Position numbers and translations under genes: made by a program. A DNA stretch of 36,157 nt, from contig JAIRVA010000060.1 in NCBI GenBank assembly GCA_031254155.1, forward strand, positions 1 through 36,157, read 5' to 3'. This document shows positions 1 through 6,895 of the stretch, in pieces (position 1 is the first letter of the stretch; each line of letters begins with the position of its first letter). The notes beneath the pieces were generated by a model that worked only from the letters and a program-made list of their open reading frames with translations, did not search any database and was not told the origin of the DNA. This stretch comes from Propionibacteriaceae bacterium (GTDB taxonomy: Bacteria > Actinomycetota > Actinomycetes > Propionibacteriales > Propionibacteriaceae).

Positions 1-687
1 CCCGGACTCGGCGAAACACAAGGCATCGACGTTCTGCGCGCGGCCAAATTGGGGCTGTAACAAGGCTAGATACTGGGGGACGCCGCCGAAGATCATGTAG
101 CACTCGACCATCTGATAGCGGTTCATGACAAGGTTCCGCGCAGTCAGGAACTCCTCGCACTCGCCCAGCGTGAACGGCTGGAGGTTGATCGTGGCGGTGA
201 GACGGTTGTGCAATCCGCCGCGGGTGGTGAGCAGCCGGTCCGTCATCCACGATGTCGACGAACCGCAGACGATGAGGAGCAGGTCGGGCCGGGTCGACCC
301 CCAGCTGTTCCAGAACTCGCCGAGGGCCTCGAGCAGGCCGGATCGGGCCGTCGCCAGCCAGGGGAGTTCGTCAATAAACACCACTTTCTTGCCTGGGCGG
401 GGGTCGGTTTCGAGGAGGGTACGCAGGGTCGCGAAGGCGTCCGGCCAGGTCCGTGAGGGTGGGTACGTGCCGTGGCGGGCCGCTGCCCGGTCGAATGCGG
501 CCATTTGCTCGCTCCGCGAGGCCAGCGTACCCGTGAGGTCGAACGCCAGTCGGTCAGCGAAGAACTCGCGGATCAGGTACGTCTTGCCGACCCGGCGCCG
601 ACCCATGACGGCCAGAAACTCAGGATGCGTGGAGGCCTCCAGCCGGGCGAGGGTCTGACGTTCCTGGCGGCGGCCGATGATCTGCAT
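1..687 (-). CDS. AAA-family ATP-binding protein, C-terminus beyond window
   Basis: The gene reads leftwards and runs off the window start, so only its first 229 codons are visible. The ATG at 687 follows a strong Shine-Dalgarno (AAGGAGGAG, 5 nt spacing). A Walker A motif (GRRRVGKT, residues 29-36) follows an N-terminal IIGRRQE segment, and Walker B (VVFIDE) is at about 102-107. Further on, LLLIVCGSS looks like a sensor strand. This order matches the archaeal-type ATPase family (PF01637), which often carries a C-terminal DUF234 domain; that part is outside the window. The substrate is unknown. These ATPases are common in accessory DNA, and this one lies downstream of a RhuM-Fic gene on the same strand. 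The family call is secure; the role is not. Confidence 0.85.
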   Translation of the reverse strand, partial: MQIIGRRQERQTLARLEASTHPEFLAVMGRRRVGKTYLIREFFADRLAFDLTGTLASRSEQMAAFDRAAARHGTYPPSRTWPDAFATLRTLLETDPRPGKKVVFIDELPWLATARSGLLEALGEFWNSWGSTRPDLLLIVCGSSTSWMTDRLLTTRGGLHNRLTATINLQPFTLGECEEFLTARNLVMNRYQMVECYMIFGGVPQYLALLQPQFGRAQNVDALCFAESG

Positions 688-698
688 CTCTCCTCCTT

Positions 699-746
699 GA
701 TAACTCGCTCTAATGGTACCTCAGAACGGAGTTAGAGCGAGTTATC
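699..746 (-). promoter_or_regulatory. 15-bp perfect inverted repeat, probable operator/promoter of the ATPase gene
   Basis: Arms at 699-713 (GATAACTCGCTCTAA) and 732-746 are exact reverse complements, separated by 18 bp. The left arm ends one base before the Shine-Dalgarno of the ATPase gene. The arms are A/T-richer than the surroundings and there is no T-run, so an operator or start-proximal hairpin is more likely than a terminator. It could also end transcription from the RhuM-Fic gene, whose stop is 14 bp away. Confidence 0.55.
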
Positions 747-759
747 TTTCGGATGAAGG

Positions 760-1728
760 TCAGGTTCCGGCGGCTGGGGCGGCGCGTACCAGACAGTTCA
801 TGACCAGGTTACACATCACGTCTTTCTCCTCCGGCTTGGACAGGGCGATCATGAGGGTGAGGCCCGCGAGGGCGGCGTTGTCGATGAGGGGTGTCCCCAG
901 GGCATCGGTGAGGGCCGAGTTCTGATTGAGGAAGTACGCGAACAGCCCGGCGGCGATCCGCTTGTTCCCGTCGATGAATGAGTGGTTCTTCACGACGAGA
1001 TACAACAGGTTCGCGGCCTTCTCTTGGAGGGTCGGGTAGAACTCCTGGTCGCCGTACCCCTGGTAGATCGTCGCGAGTGAACTGCGGAACGACTCGTCGC
1101 GTTCGACGCCGAACAGATCGGAGTCTGCCGAGAACCGCATCGCATCGACAAAGGCCCGGGCCTCGGCGTAGTCCAACTGCCAGTCGCCGGGTTGTCCCTT
1201 GGGCTTGGACAGACGCTGATGATCGTAGTCGTCGAGCAGTGTCAGCCCGGCTGCGTACCGCTGGAGCACGCTCGCGATCCCCGCGACCTCGTCTTGCTCC
1301 GACCGGGCGATGATTTCCAGCGCCTGGTTGAGTTGGTCGAGCCGGCGCGGGTTGACGGTGTAGCCCTTGAGCATGTGGTCGCGGAGGATCGGTGTCGCCC
1401 ACCGCCGGAACTGCACGCCGCGTGGTGACTGGACGCGATAGCCCACGGAAATGATGACGTCGAGATCGGCCACTTGTGTCGGACGTCCGCCGACAGTTTT
1501 AGGCAGATTTTGCCTAAAACTCTGTTTGGAGACCTCGCCGTCCCGCAATGCCTTGCGCGCATGCTTTGCGATGACCGATTGATCGCGCTCGAACAGATCG
1601 GCCATCTGCTGGTACGTTAGCCACACGGTGTCGTCTTCGATCCGTACGTCGAGGCTGATGACGCCGTCATCAGTCGTGTAGATCAGGATCTCCCCGGGTG
1701 GGGAAATCTCCGTGATCGGGTTTGCCAT
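760..1728 (-). CDS. RhuM-type N-terminal domain fused to Fic/Doc domain (putative AMP-transferase toxin)
   Basis: The product has 322 residues. Residues about 15-130 match the virulence RhuM family, with segments WLTYQQMADLF, VIAKHARKAL, RGVQFRRWAT and LRDHMLKGY. Residues about 185-300 form a Fic fold with the catalytic motif HSFIDGNKR at 249-257, in which all key positions (H, F, D, G, N, R) are present. Fic proteins usually transfer AMP or another nucleotide part to a target hydroxyl. The RhuM part looks like a DNA- or partner-binding module. No separate Fic inhibitor gene is seen beside it. The ATG at 1728 has GGAAGGAAG upstream. The gene is probably a toxin or defence element, with no known target. 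Confidence 0.88.
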   Translation of the reverse strand: MANPITEISPPGEILIYTTDDGVISLDVRIEDDTVWLTYQQMADLFERDQSVIAKHARKALRDGEVSKQSFRQNLPKTVGGRPTQVADLDVIISVGYRVQSPRGVQFRRWATPILRDHMLKGYTVNPRRLDQLNQALEIIARSEQDEVAGIASVLQRYAAGLTLLDDYDHQRLSKPKGQPGDWQLDYAEARAFVDAMRFSADSDLFGVERDESFRSSLATIYQGYGDQEFYPTLQEKAANLLYLVVKNHSFIDGNKRIAAGLFAYFLNQNSALTDALGTPLIDNAALAGLTLMIALSKPEEKDVMCNLVMNCLVRAAPAAGT

Positions 1729-1858
1729 GGTTCTTCCTTCCTTAACTATGAAACCACGTTAGCAAGGAGGTCGGACAATTTTCGGACCAGGTGCGGCGGG
1801 GTGGTCGGCTTGTCGGGGGTGGCCTTGGTGAGGGTGAACCCGGGCGCGTCGGCGAAGC

Positions 1859-1942
1859 CAGTACGTCGGGGAGGAGGCGGACCGGAACCGCCGTCCGAAC
1901 CAAGTACCCGTTCGAGTTGCGCGAGAAGCGGCCCGGAGTGAG
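1859..1942 (+). pseudogene. Decayed fragment of a PIN-domain toxin gene
   Basis: Read on the plus strand, this segment encodes QYVGEEADRNRRPNQ, VPVRVAREAA and then SEW. It matches residues 39-66 of the intact PIN gene at 6895 (HVEEEADRNRRPNQ, APVRVAREAA, MEW). Much of the DNA difference is at third codon positions, so the two copies diverged while coding. No start, no catalytic N-terminus and no C-terminus is present here. It is the remnant of a second copy of that toxin family. Confidence 0.7.
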
Positions 1943-1958
1943 TGGGTCCTGGAAATGA

Positions 1959-1990
1959 CTGTGGGGGCAAGATTGTCCTTGCCCCCACAG
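1959..1990 (-). terminator. Hairpin after the LRR surface-protein gene
   Basis: A 13-bp perfect stem (CTGTGGGGGCAAG at 1959-1971 and its complement at 1978-1990) with a 6-nt loop begins 11 nt after the stop of the leftward LRR gene. The T-run after it is weak (TCATTTCC), as is common in high-GC genomes. Confidence 0.75.
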
Positions 1991-2001
1991 TGGTTGTTGG
2001 T

Positions 2002-4917
2002 TTAGTGGCTGTGGCGGGCCCGGCGGGCCATGGTGAGGGTGAACCCGGCCGAGGCGATCAGGCCGAACATCAACACCAAGGCCATGGTCGTGTTGGTCTG
2101 CGGCAACGCCGTACCCCCACCAGGGACCTTGGCCGCGGCGACCACGTCGAACGCGGCGTAGACCGTGCCCGACGTCTGGCCGATGAACTCGACCGTGTGC
2201 CGTCCCGTGGTGCTCGGCGCCGTGAATGTCACGGTGACCTTCCCGTTCGCGTCGGCGGTGAGGGTGCCCAGGTTGACCGGCGTGGAGTGCAACCACGCCA
2301 CGACCTGCTCACCGGGCAGGAAGCCCAACCCGTCGGAGGTTTGCGACGCACCAGCCGCCACCGACGGCCTGGCGATGTCGGCGGCGATGAAGTTGACCGG
2401 GATCGGCTCACCAATCGGGGTACCATCCAACGCGATCGTCACACTGTAGTTGCCGGGTTGGGCCGCGGCGACGGCGACCGTGTACGTGCCGTCGCCCTGG
2501 TCGACGAACGCGGTCACGGTCACGTTCGGGGAGGAGGGTACGGCGGTCAGGTCGCCCGCGTATCCGGTCAGCGGTTGTCCGTCGGCACTGTTGAGCGTGG
2601 TGACAAGGGTGTACGCGTCCGTACCGTCGGCGAGGCGGGCCGCCCCACCCGTGGTTGACACCTGGATGTCATCCCTGACCGCCGTGGACTCGGGGACCGA
2701 CGGGACATCGGGGACGGTGGCCGGGGCGACCACATCGAAGGCGGCGTAGACCGTACCCGACGTCTCACCGATGAAATCGACCGTGTGCCGACCCGTCGTG
2801 CTCGGCGCGGCGAACGTGACGGTGACCTTCCCGGCCGCGTCGGCGGTGAAGGTACCGAGGTTGACCAGGTCGGCGTGCAACCGGGCGACGACCGGTTCGC
2901 CGGGGAGGAAGCCCGAGCCAGTCGCAGTTTGCGTGGTACCAGCCGTGACCGACGGGTTGGCGATGGAGGCGGCGATGAAGTTGACCGGGATCGGGCTACC
3001 AATCGCGGCACCGTCCAACGCGATCGTGACGGTGTAGCTGCCGGGTTGGGCTGAGGCGGCGGTGACGGTGTAGGTGCCGTCGCCCTGGTCGACGACCGCG
3101 GTCACGGTCACGTCCGGGGAGGAGGGTACGACGGTCAGGTCGCCCGCGTATCCGGTCAGCGGTTGTCCGTCGGCACTGTTGAGTGTGGTGACAAGGGTGT
3201 ACGCGTCCGTACCGTCGGCGAGGCGGGCCGCCCCACCCGTGGCCGACCCCTGGGTGCCGTCCGTGGTGGCCGTGGACGCCGGGACCGACGGGACCGGCGG
3301 GGTGACCACGGGCGCCGGGGTGACGTTGACGTTCACCGTACCCGAGAAGAACGACACCGTGATCGGATCCGGCTGCCCCGGGCTGCACAGGTGTCCCCCT
3401 GTGTAGGACGAGTCGCGGCAGATCGTCGTGAACTGGTCGCCCCAGGCCAGGACGACGGGACCGACTGCGTTGTAGGTGATGGTGCCGACGGTTTGGTCAA
3501 TGGTCGCGTTACCGGACTTGACAGACCAGGCAATCGGGTGGGGGTCACTCGTTGCTGTCTTCACGATGGGTAGGGCGACGGTGGTGCCCACGACTGCGGG
3601 CGTGGTGATGGTCTGGTTAGTGACAGCGTAGTTGCTGACCTCAGTGGAGTATTCGCTTGGGAGTGTCGCCCAGGCTTGGTTGACTGTGGCCCAATCCAGC
3701 GAGGACACGTCTGTAATCTGGTTTCCGGCCAGAGTCCATATTCTCTCGGCATCTACCACCATCGGGTCGAACGGTGTGCTCGTGTTGATCCAGGCTGCCA
3801 ATGGCGTGATGTCTGAAATGTCGTTCCTATCCAGGTACAGCTTCCACAGGTCCGCGTCTGTAGCTACTAGTGTGCCCAGAGGCGCCACCTCGGCAATCTG
3901 ATTGTTTGATAGATCGAGTTCGGCAAGTCTCGTCAATCCAGCGACAGCGGTCACGTCGTTGATCTGGTTGTCGGAGAGGTGTAGGAAGCGTAGTCCTCTT
4001 AGGTCAGTGAGCGGCGTCAGGTTGCAAATTTGGTTGTCCGCGAGATAAAGCGTCGTCAGTCCCGTCAGATTGGCTAGTGGTGCTAGGTCACTGATCTGGC
4101 TCTCTGTGACGTCGAGCCGTGACATTGTGCTTAGTTCTGCCAGAGGTGCCAGATTACTCACCGGGTTGGCCGAGAGTCGAAGCCATGCCAGTCCCGTCAG
4201 TTTGGCTAGTGGCGTGAGGTCGCTGATTTGGTTCATGTCGAGGAACAGGTATTGCAGCATTGTCAGTCCGGCGAGCGGAGTCAGGTTGCTGATCTGGTTG
4301 TCTGTGAGGTAAAGCCATGTCAGCCCTGTTAGGTTGGTTAGGCCAGCGAGATCGCTGATCTGGTTGTCTGTGAGTTTCAGCGACGTCAGTCGCGGCAGGT
4401 TAGCTAGCGGTGCTATGTCGCTAATTTGGTTGCTGGAAAGGCTGAGCTGGTACAGGTTTGTCAGCCCGGCGAGTGGGGTGAGGTCGCTGATCTGGTTGCC
4501 GTCGAGGGAGAGCATCGTCAGCGCGGTCATGTCGGCGAGTGGGGTAAGGTCGCTGATCTGGTTGCCGGCGAGGGAAAGCGCCGTAAGGTCGGGATCGTTG
4601 AGGTACTGCAGACCCTCAAGTGAAGTGATCGACCTACTGGAGCAGGACAGGGAGTCAGGGCTCGAGTTCGACCAGGCGGCCACGAGGGCGTCAAGGTCGG
4701 CCTGGGAGATGGAGTCGGCTTCGGTGTCGTAGCCGGGGTGGCCGGGTGAGGCGCCCGTACCCCAATGGTGCATGGTGTCGGCGATGCACTGTCGTAATCC
4801 CTGGTCGGGGATGAGGTTGACTTCGGTGGCTTGGGCGAGGGTGGGTACGGTGAGGGTACCCACGGTGAGGGCGGCCGCGAAAGCAAGCGCGAGTAGGCGA
4901 GTGAGTGAACGGTGCAT
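2002..4917 (-). CDS. Internalin-like LRR surface protein with LPxTG-type anchor
   Basis: The protein has about 971 residues and is probably exported and attached to the wall. Numbering here starts from the ATG at 4923. Residues 1-32 are a signal peptide. Residues about 110-400 hold 12-13 leucine-rich repeats of 22 residues (core LxLxxNQISDLTPLAxL), the internalin/SDS22 type that binds other proteins. Two near-identical 196-residue Ig/invasin-like domains follow, at about 554-748 and 750-931. The end has LPQTN, a hydrophobic segment and ARRARHSH, a sortase signal with N in place of the usual G. The ATG at 4917 is preferred because AGGGG lies 6 nt before it, whereas it directly abuts the ATG at 4923. 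The LRR part is clearly lower in GC than the rest, suggesting a mosaic origin. No sortase gene is in the window. The promoter holds a GA repeat. Confidence 0.93.
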   Translation of the reverse strand: MHRSLTRLLALAFAAALTVGTLTVPTLAQATEVNLIPDQGLRQCIADTMHHWGTGASPGHPGYDTEADSISQADLDALVAAWSNSSPDSLSCSSRSITSLEGLQYLNDPDLTALSLAGNQISDLTPLADMTALTMLSLDGNQISDLTPLAGLTNLYQLSLSSNQISDIAPLANLPRLTSLKLTDNQISDLAGLTNLTGLTWLYLTDNQISNLTPLAGLTMLQYLFLDMNQISDLTPLAKLTGLAWLRLSANPVSNLAPLAELSTMSRLDVTESQISDLAPLANLTGLTTLYLADNQICNLTPLTDLRGLRFLHLSDNQINDVTAVAGLTRLAELDLSNNQIAEVAPLGTLVATDADLWKLYLDRNDISDITPLAAWINTSTPFDPMVVDAERIWTLAGNQITDVSSLDWATVNQAWATLPSEYSTEVSNYAVTNQTITTPAVVGTTVALPIVKTATSDPHPIAWSVKSGNATIDQTVGTITYNAVGPVVLAWGDQFTTICRDSSYTGGHLCSPGQPDPITVSFFSGTVNVNVTPAPVVTPPVPSVPASTATTDGTQGSATGGAARLADGTDAYTLVTTLNSADGQPLTGYAGDLTVVPSSPDVTVTAVVDQGDGTYTVTAASAQPGSYTVTIALDGAAIGSPIPVNFIAASIANPSVTAGTTQTATGSGFLPGEPVVARLHADLVNLGTFTADAAGKVTVTFAAPSTTGRHTVDFIGETSGTVYAAFDVVAPATVPDVPSVPESTAVRDDIQVSTTGGAARLADGTDAYTLVTTLNSADGQPLTGYAGDLTAVPSSPNVTVTAFVDQGDGTYTVAVAAAQPGNYSVTIALDGTPIGEPIPVNFIAADIARPSVAAGASQTSDGLGFLPGEQVVAWLHSTPVNLGTLTADANGKVTVTFTAPSTTGRHTVEFIGQTSGTVYAAFDVVAAAKVPGGGTALPQTNTTMALVLMFGLIASAGFTLTMARRARHSH
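2129..3304 (-). repeat. Two tandem 588-bp copies encoding Ig-like domains
   Basis: Matching points recur exactly 588 bp apart (for example 2141 and 2729, and 2531 and 3119). The copies are nearly identical over long stretches, so they arose by recent duplication or are kept alike by gene conversion. Such repeats allow domain number to change by recombination. Confidence 0.9.
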
Positions 4918-4976
4918 GTGCATCCCCTGTCAGATGGTGAGCGACCTGTCCGATCAGGCCACTTCTCCCGGTTCTG

Positions 4977-5007
4977 AATGTATTCTCTCTCTCTCTCTCT
5001 CTGTCAA
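4977..5007 (-). promoter_or_regulatory. Probable phase-variable promoter: (GA)9 between -35 and -10
   Basis: Reading leftwards, the -35 TTGACA (5007-5002) is followed by nine GA units (5001-4984), one A, and the -10 TACATT (4982-4977). The spacer is 19 bp; loss of one GA unit would make it 17. The nearest downstream gene is the LRR surface protein, about 60 nt away. Confidence 0.7.
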
Positions 5008-5035
5008 CATGCCTTCACCAGTGCGGGTAAAACTG

Positions 5036-5338
5036 CTAGTGGGGAGGCCCAACCTGCTTCCACAGTCTTCCGTAAGTGGTGGGATCAGACAGGCCAATCG
5101 GCTCGTCCGGCTCGACGCCGGGAAACTCGTCCGCCAATACCGATGCAACCTGGGCCGCCCGCCACCGGCCATAGCGGTCAACCTCGGAGTCAGTCACCCG
5201 CCAGCACGTCCCCTTCCGTACCGCCTGAACGATCCCGTCAGCGATGTGACGGTGGATCGTGGCTGTCGAGACGCCCAGCATCGCAGCGACCTCTGCGGGG
5301 GAGTACGTCTCTTCGACGGCTATCATCATCTCCGCCAT
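5036..5338 (-). CDS. Small excisionase/MerR-like HTH protein
   Basis: The protein has 100 residues. Residues about 9-55 form a winged HTH of the excisionase (HTH_17) type: YSPAEVAAMLGVSTATIHRH, then IADG, then a wing ending in VDRY. The start at 5338 lies one base after the stop of the LytR-CpsA-Psr gene (TGA-C-ATG), so the two are probably co-transcribed and coupled. The open frame extends further upstream, but that part lies inside the LCP gene and is low-complexity. It is similar in layout to the HTH antitoxin at 6545 but has no PIN partner. It may be an orphan antitoxin or a regulator of the LRR gene just downstream; the latter is inference. Confidence 0.75.
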   Translation of the reverse strand: MAEMMIAVEETYSPAEVAAMLGVSTATIHRHIADGIVQAVRKGTCWRVTDSEVDRYGRWRAAQVASVLADEFPGVEPDEPIGLSDPTTYGRLWKQVGPPH

Positions 5339-5339
5339 G

Positions 5340-6416
5340 TCAGAGTCCGCAGGTGGTGGTGAGGTCGGAAGTGGAGGTACCCTTGCCCGTACCGCTCGTG
5401 CCGCCCGACCCACTCGTACCGGAACCGCCCGACCCGCCTTGGTCAAGACCCTCGACCTCGGTGATGGACCCGGCCACGAGGGTGCGGATCTGGGCGTAGT
5501 CAGGGTTCAGGGGGTCGATCAGGGGCGGGGTGAGGCTGAGGCCGCTGACGGTCCACGTCGTGGCCTTCGACGCGAGCCCGGTCAGGGTCGTGACTTGGCC
5601 GACGGGGATGTTCGTCCGGGCCATCTGGGTGGCCGCGTCGGACAAGGACAGGAAGTGGGTCGCCAGGGTCGACGGGTCGAGGCTGTTGACGGCGGCGAGC
5701 ATGACGCACTTCTGCCGGACCATGCGGGCGTAATCGTCGGTGTTGACGCGCGTCCGGACGTACCACAGGGCCTCCTCGCCGCTGAAATGGTGGGGGCCGG
5801 GTTCGATCCAGTACGCGGTCTGCCCGAGCGCGCCGACCGGGACGCGCGCCCGGATGTCCAGGTCGATGCCGCCGAGCGCGTCGATCAGCTGCTCGAAACC
5901 GTCCATGTCGATGAACGCGTAATAGTTCATGGTTAACCCGGTGATGCCCTCGACGGCGTCGATCATGGCCTGCGAGCCGGGGTCGCGGCTGCCGGGGTAG
6001 AGATCGGCGTTGTCAAGCCCGGTTTGGTACGCCATGGTCAACATGCAGGGCTCGGTCGCCTGGTTCGGGCACACGTACCCGTCCGGGTACTTGGCCGCCA
6101 GGGGTGACGTGGCCACGAAGGGTACGCGGACGAGGTTGCGTGGGATGGAGATCATCAGCGTCCGGCCCGTGACGGCGTCGACGCTCACCACCGTCGTCGA
6201 GTCGGCGCGCGCGCCGTCCCGCCAGTCCGCGGAGTCGGAGCCGATCAGCAAGACGTTGTAGCGCCCGTTGACCGGGGCCGTCTCGCCGCCGCCCGGCAGG
6301 ACGGCCCGGACGTTCGACCACACCCGGAACCCGACCACGCCGGCCACGACGAGGACCACGGCCAGTACGATGAGGACAATTGTCCGTACTCGTGGACGGT
6401 GAAACCGGATGCCCAT
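5340..6416 (-). CDS. LytR-CpsA-Psr (LCP) family cell-wall glycopolymer ligase
   Basis: The protein has 358 residues. After a short basic N-terminus there is one membrane segment (about 11-31), then an extracytoplasmic LCP domain from about 52 to 230. Family landmarks are present: YNVLLIGSD, ARADSTTVVSVD, SIPRN, FEQLIDALGGIDLDIR and GEEALWYVRTR with ARMVRQK. LCP enzymes move polymers such as teichoic acid, capsule or arabinogalactan from lipid carriers to peptidoglycan. The C-terminal 35 residues are a Gly/Ser/Thr tail ending TTTCGL, which is not typical. The start has a good Shine-Dalgarno (GAGAGGAG). The HTH gene follows directly. Confidence 0.9.
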   Translation of the reverse strand: MGIRFHRPRVRTIVLIVLAVVLVVAGVVGFRVWSNVRAVLPGGGETAPVNGRYNVLLIGSDSADWRDGARADSTTVVSVDAVTGRTLMISIPRNLVRVPFVATSPLAAKYPDGYVCPNQATEPCMLTMAYQTGLDNADLYPGSRDPGSQAMIDAVEGITGLTMNYYAFIDMDGFEQLIDALGGIDLDIRARVPVGALGQTAYWIEPGPHHFSGEEALWYVRTRVNTDDYARMVRQKCVMLAAVNSLDPSTLATHFLSLSDAATQMARTNIPVGQVTTLTGLASKATTWTVSGLSLTPPLIDPLNPDYAQIRTLVAGSITEVEGLDQGGSGGSGTSGSGGTSGTGKGTSTSDLTTTCGL

Positions 6417-6532
6417 GTTCGCTCCTCTCGTTCGGACAACGTCCTCACCTTACTCCGTCAGACCCCTCCCGCGCAGAACGCGAGACTCATTTCAGATTGA
6501 ACAGTTTGGGCGGTTTATCTGGTCAGTGGTGG

Positions 6533-6544
6533 TACGCTGGGAGC
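6533..6544 (+). promoter_or_regulatory. -10 element for a leaderless HTH/PIN operon
   Basis: TACGCT at 6533-6538 ends six bases before the GTG at 6545, so transcription would begin at or next to the start codon. No Shine-Dalgarno is seen. The rest of the 128-bp gap to the divergent LCP gene shows no other clear element. Confidence 0.5.
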
Positions 6545-6895
6545 GTGAGTACGGTGATGACTTTGGAGCCCGAGGTCTTCCAGGGAACAACAGAGGAGTT
6601 GTCGGGCTGGGAAGAGGCGTTGATCTCGTTCGTGCGGGAGGCGGCTCAGTCTGGGCAGGCGGTGGTCGTCAGCACGGAGACGAGGTCGTTCACACCGGAA
6701 GAAGCCGCCCGTCGGCTCATGGTGTCCCGCTCGACCATCTCCCGGCGGATCGCCGACGGCGAGATCCGCGCGATCAAGGTCGGCAACCGCCACCGGATCC
6801 CGTACGCCGAAGTCCGCCGACACTGGGAGGGATCCATGCAGACGATGTCGAGGGTCGTGGCACCTGACATCGAAGCAGATCTGTTTGGCGACTGA
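6545..6895 (+). CDS. HTH antitoxin-like protein partnered with PIN toxin
   Basis: The protein has 116 residues if it starts at GTG 6545; the in-frame ATG at 6557 is an alternative. Residues about 55-100 hold an excisionase-type winged HTH (FTPEEAARRLMVSRSTISRR, IADGEIRAIKVGNRHRIPY). The C-terminal 20 residues are acidic (APDIEADLFGD), a likely toxin-neutralising tail. Its TGA overlaps the ATG of the PIN gene (TGATG), which gives translational coupling as in many antitoxin-toxin pairs. The HTH probably represses the shared promoter. Role inferred from domain and gene order. Confidence 0.85.
   Translation: MSTVMTLEPEVFQGTTEELSGWEEALISFVREAAQSGQAVVVSTETRSFTPEEAARRLMVSRSTISRRIADGEIRAIKVGNRHRIPYAEVRRHWEGSMQTMSRVVAPDIEADLFGD

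Noticed and set aside
1742..1988. Small minus-strand frame between the LRR and RhuM-Fic genes
   Set aside because: It spans the terminator and the PIN-gene fossil in the wrong strand, and has no Shine-Dalgarno or domain.
1828..2050. 17-bp match (GGTGAGGGTGAACCCGG) between 1828 region and the end of the LRR gene, possible duplicated anchor segment
   Set aside because: Only one short match; the flanks do not align, so chance in similar-composition DNA cannot be excluded.
3640..4620. Regular short repeats resembling a CRISPR array
   Set aside because: The 66-bp periodicity is the 22-residue LRR code within an open frame; there are no constant repeats with unique spacers.
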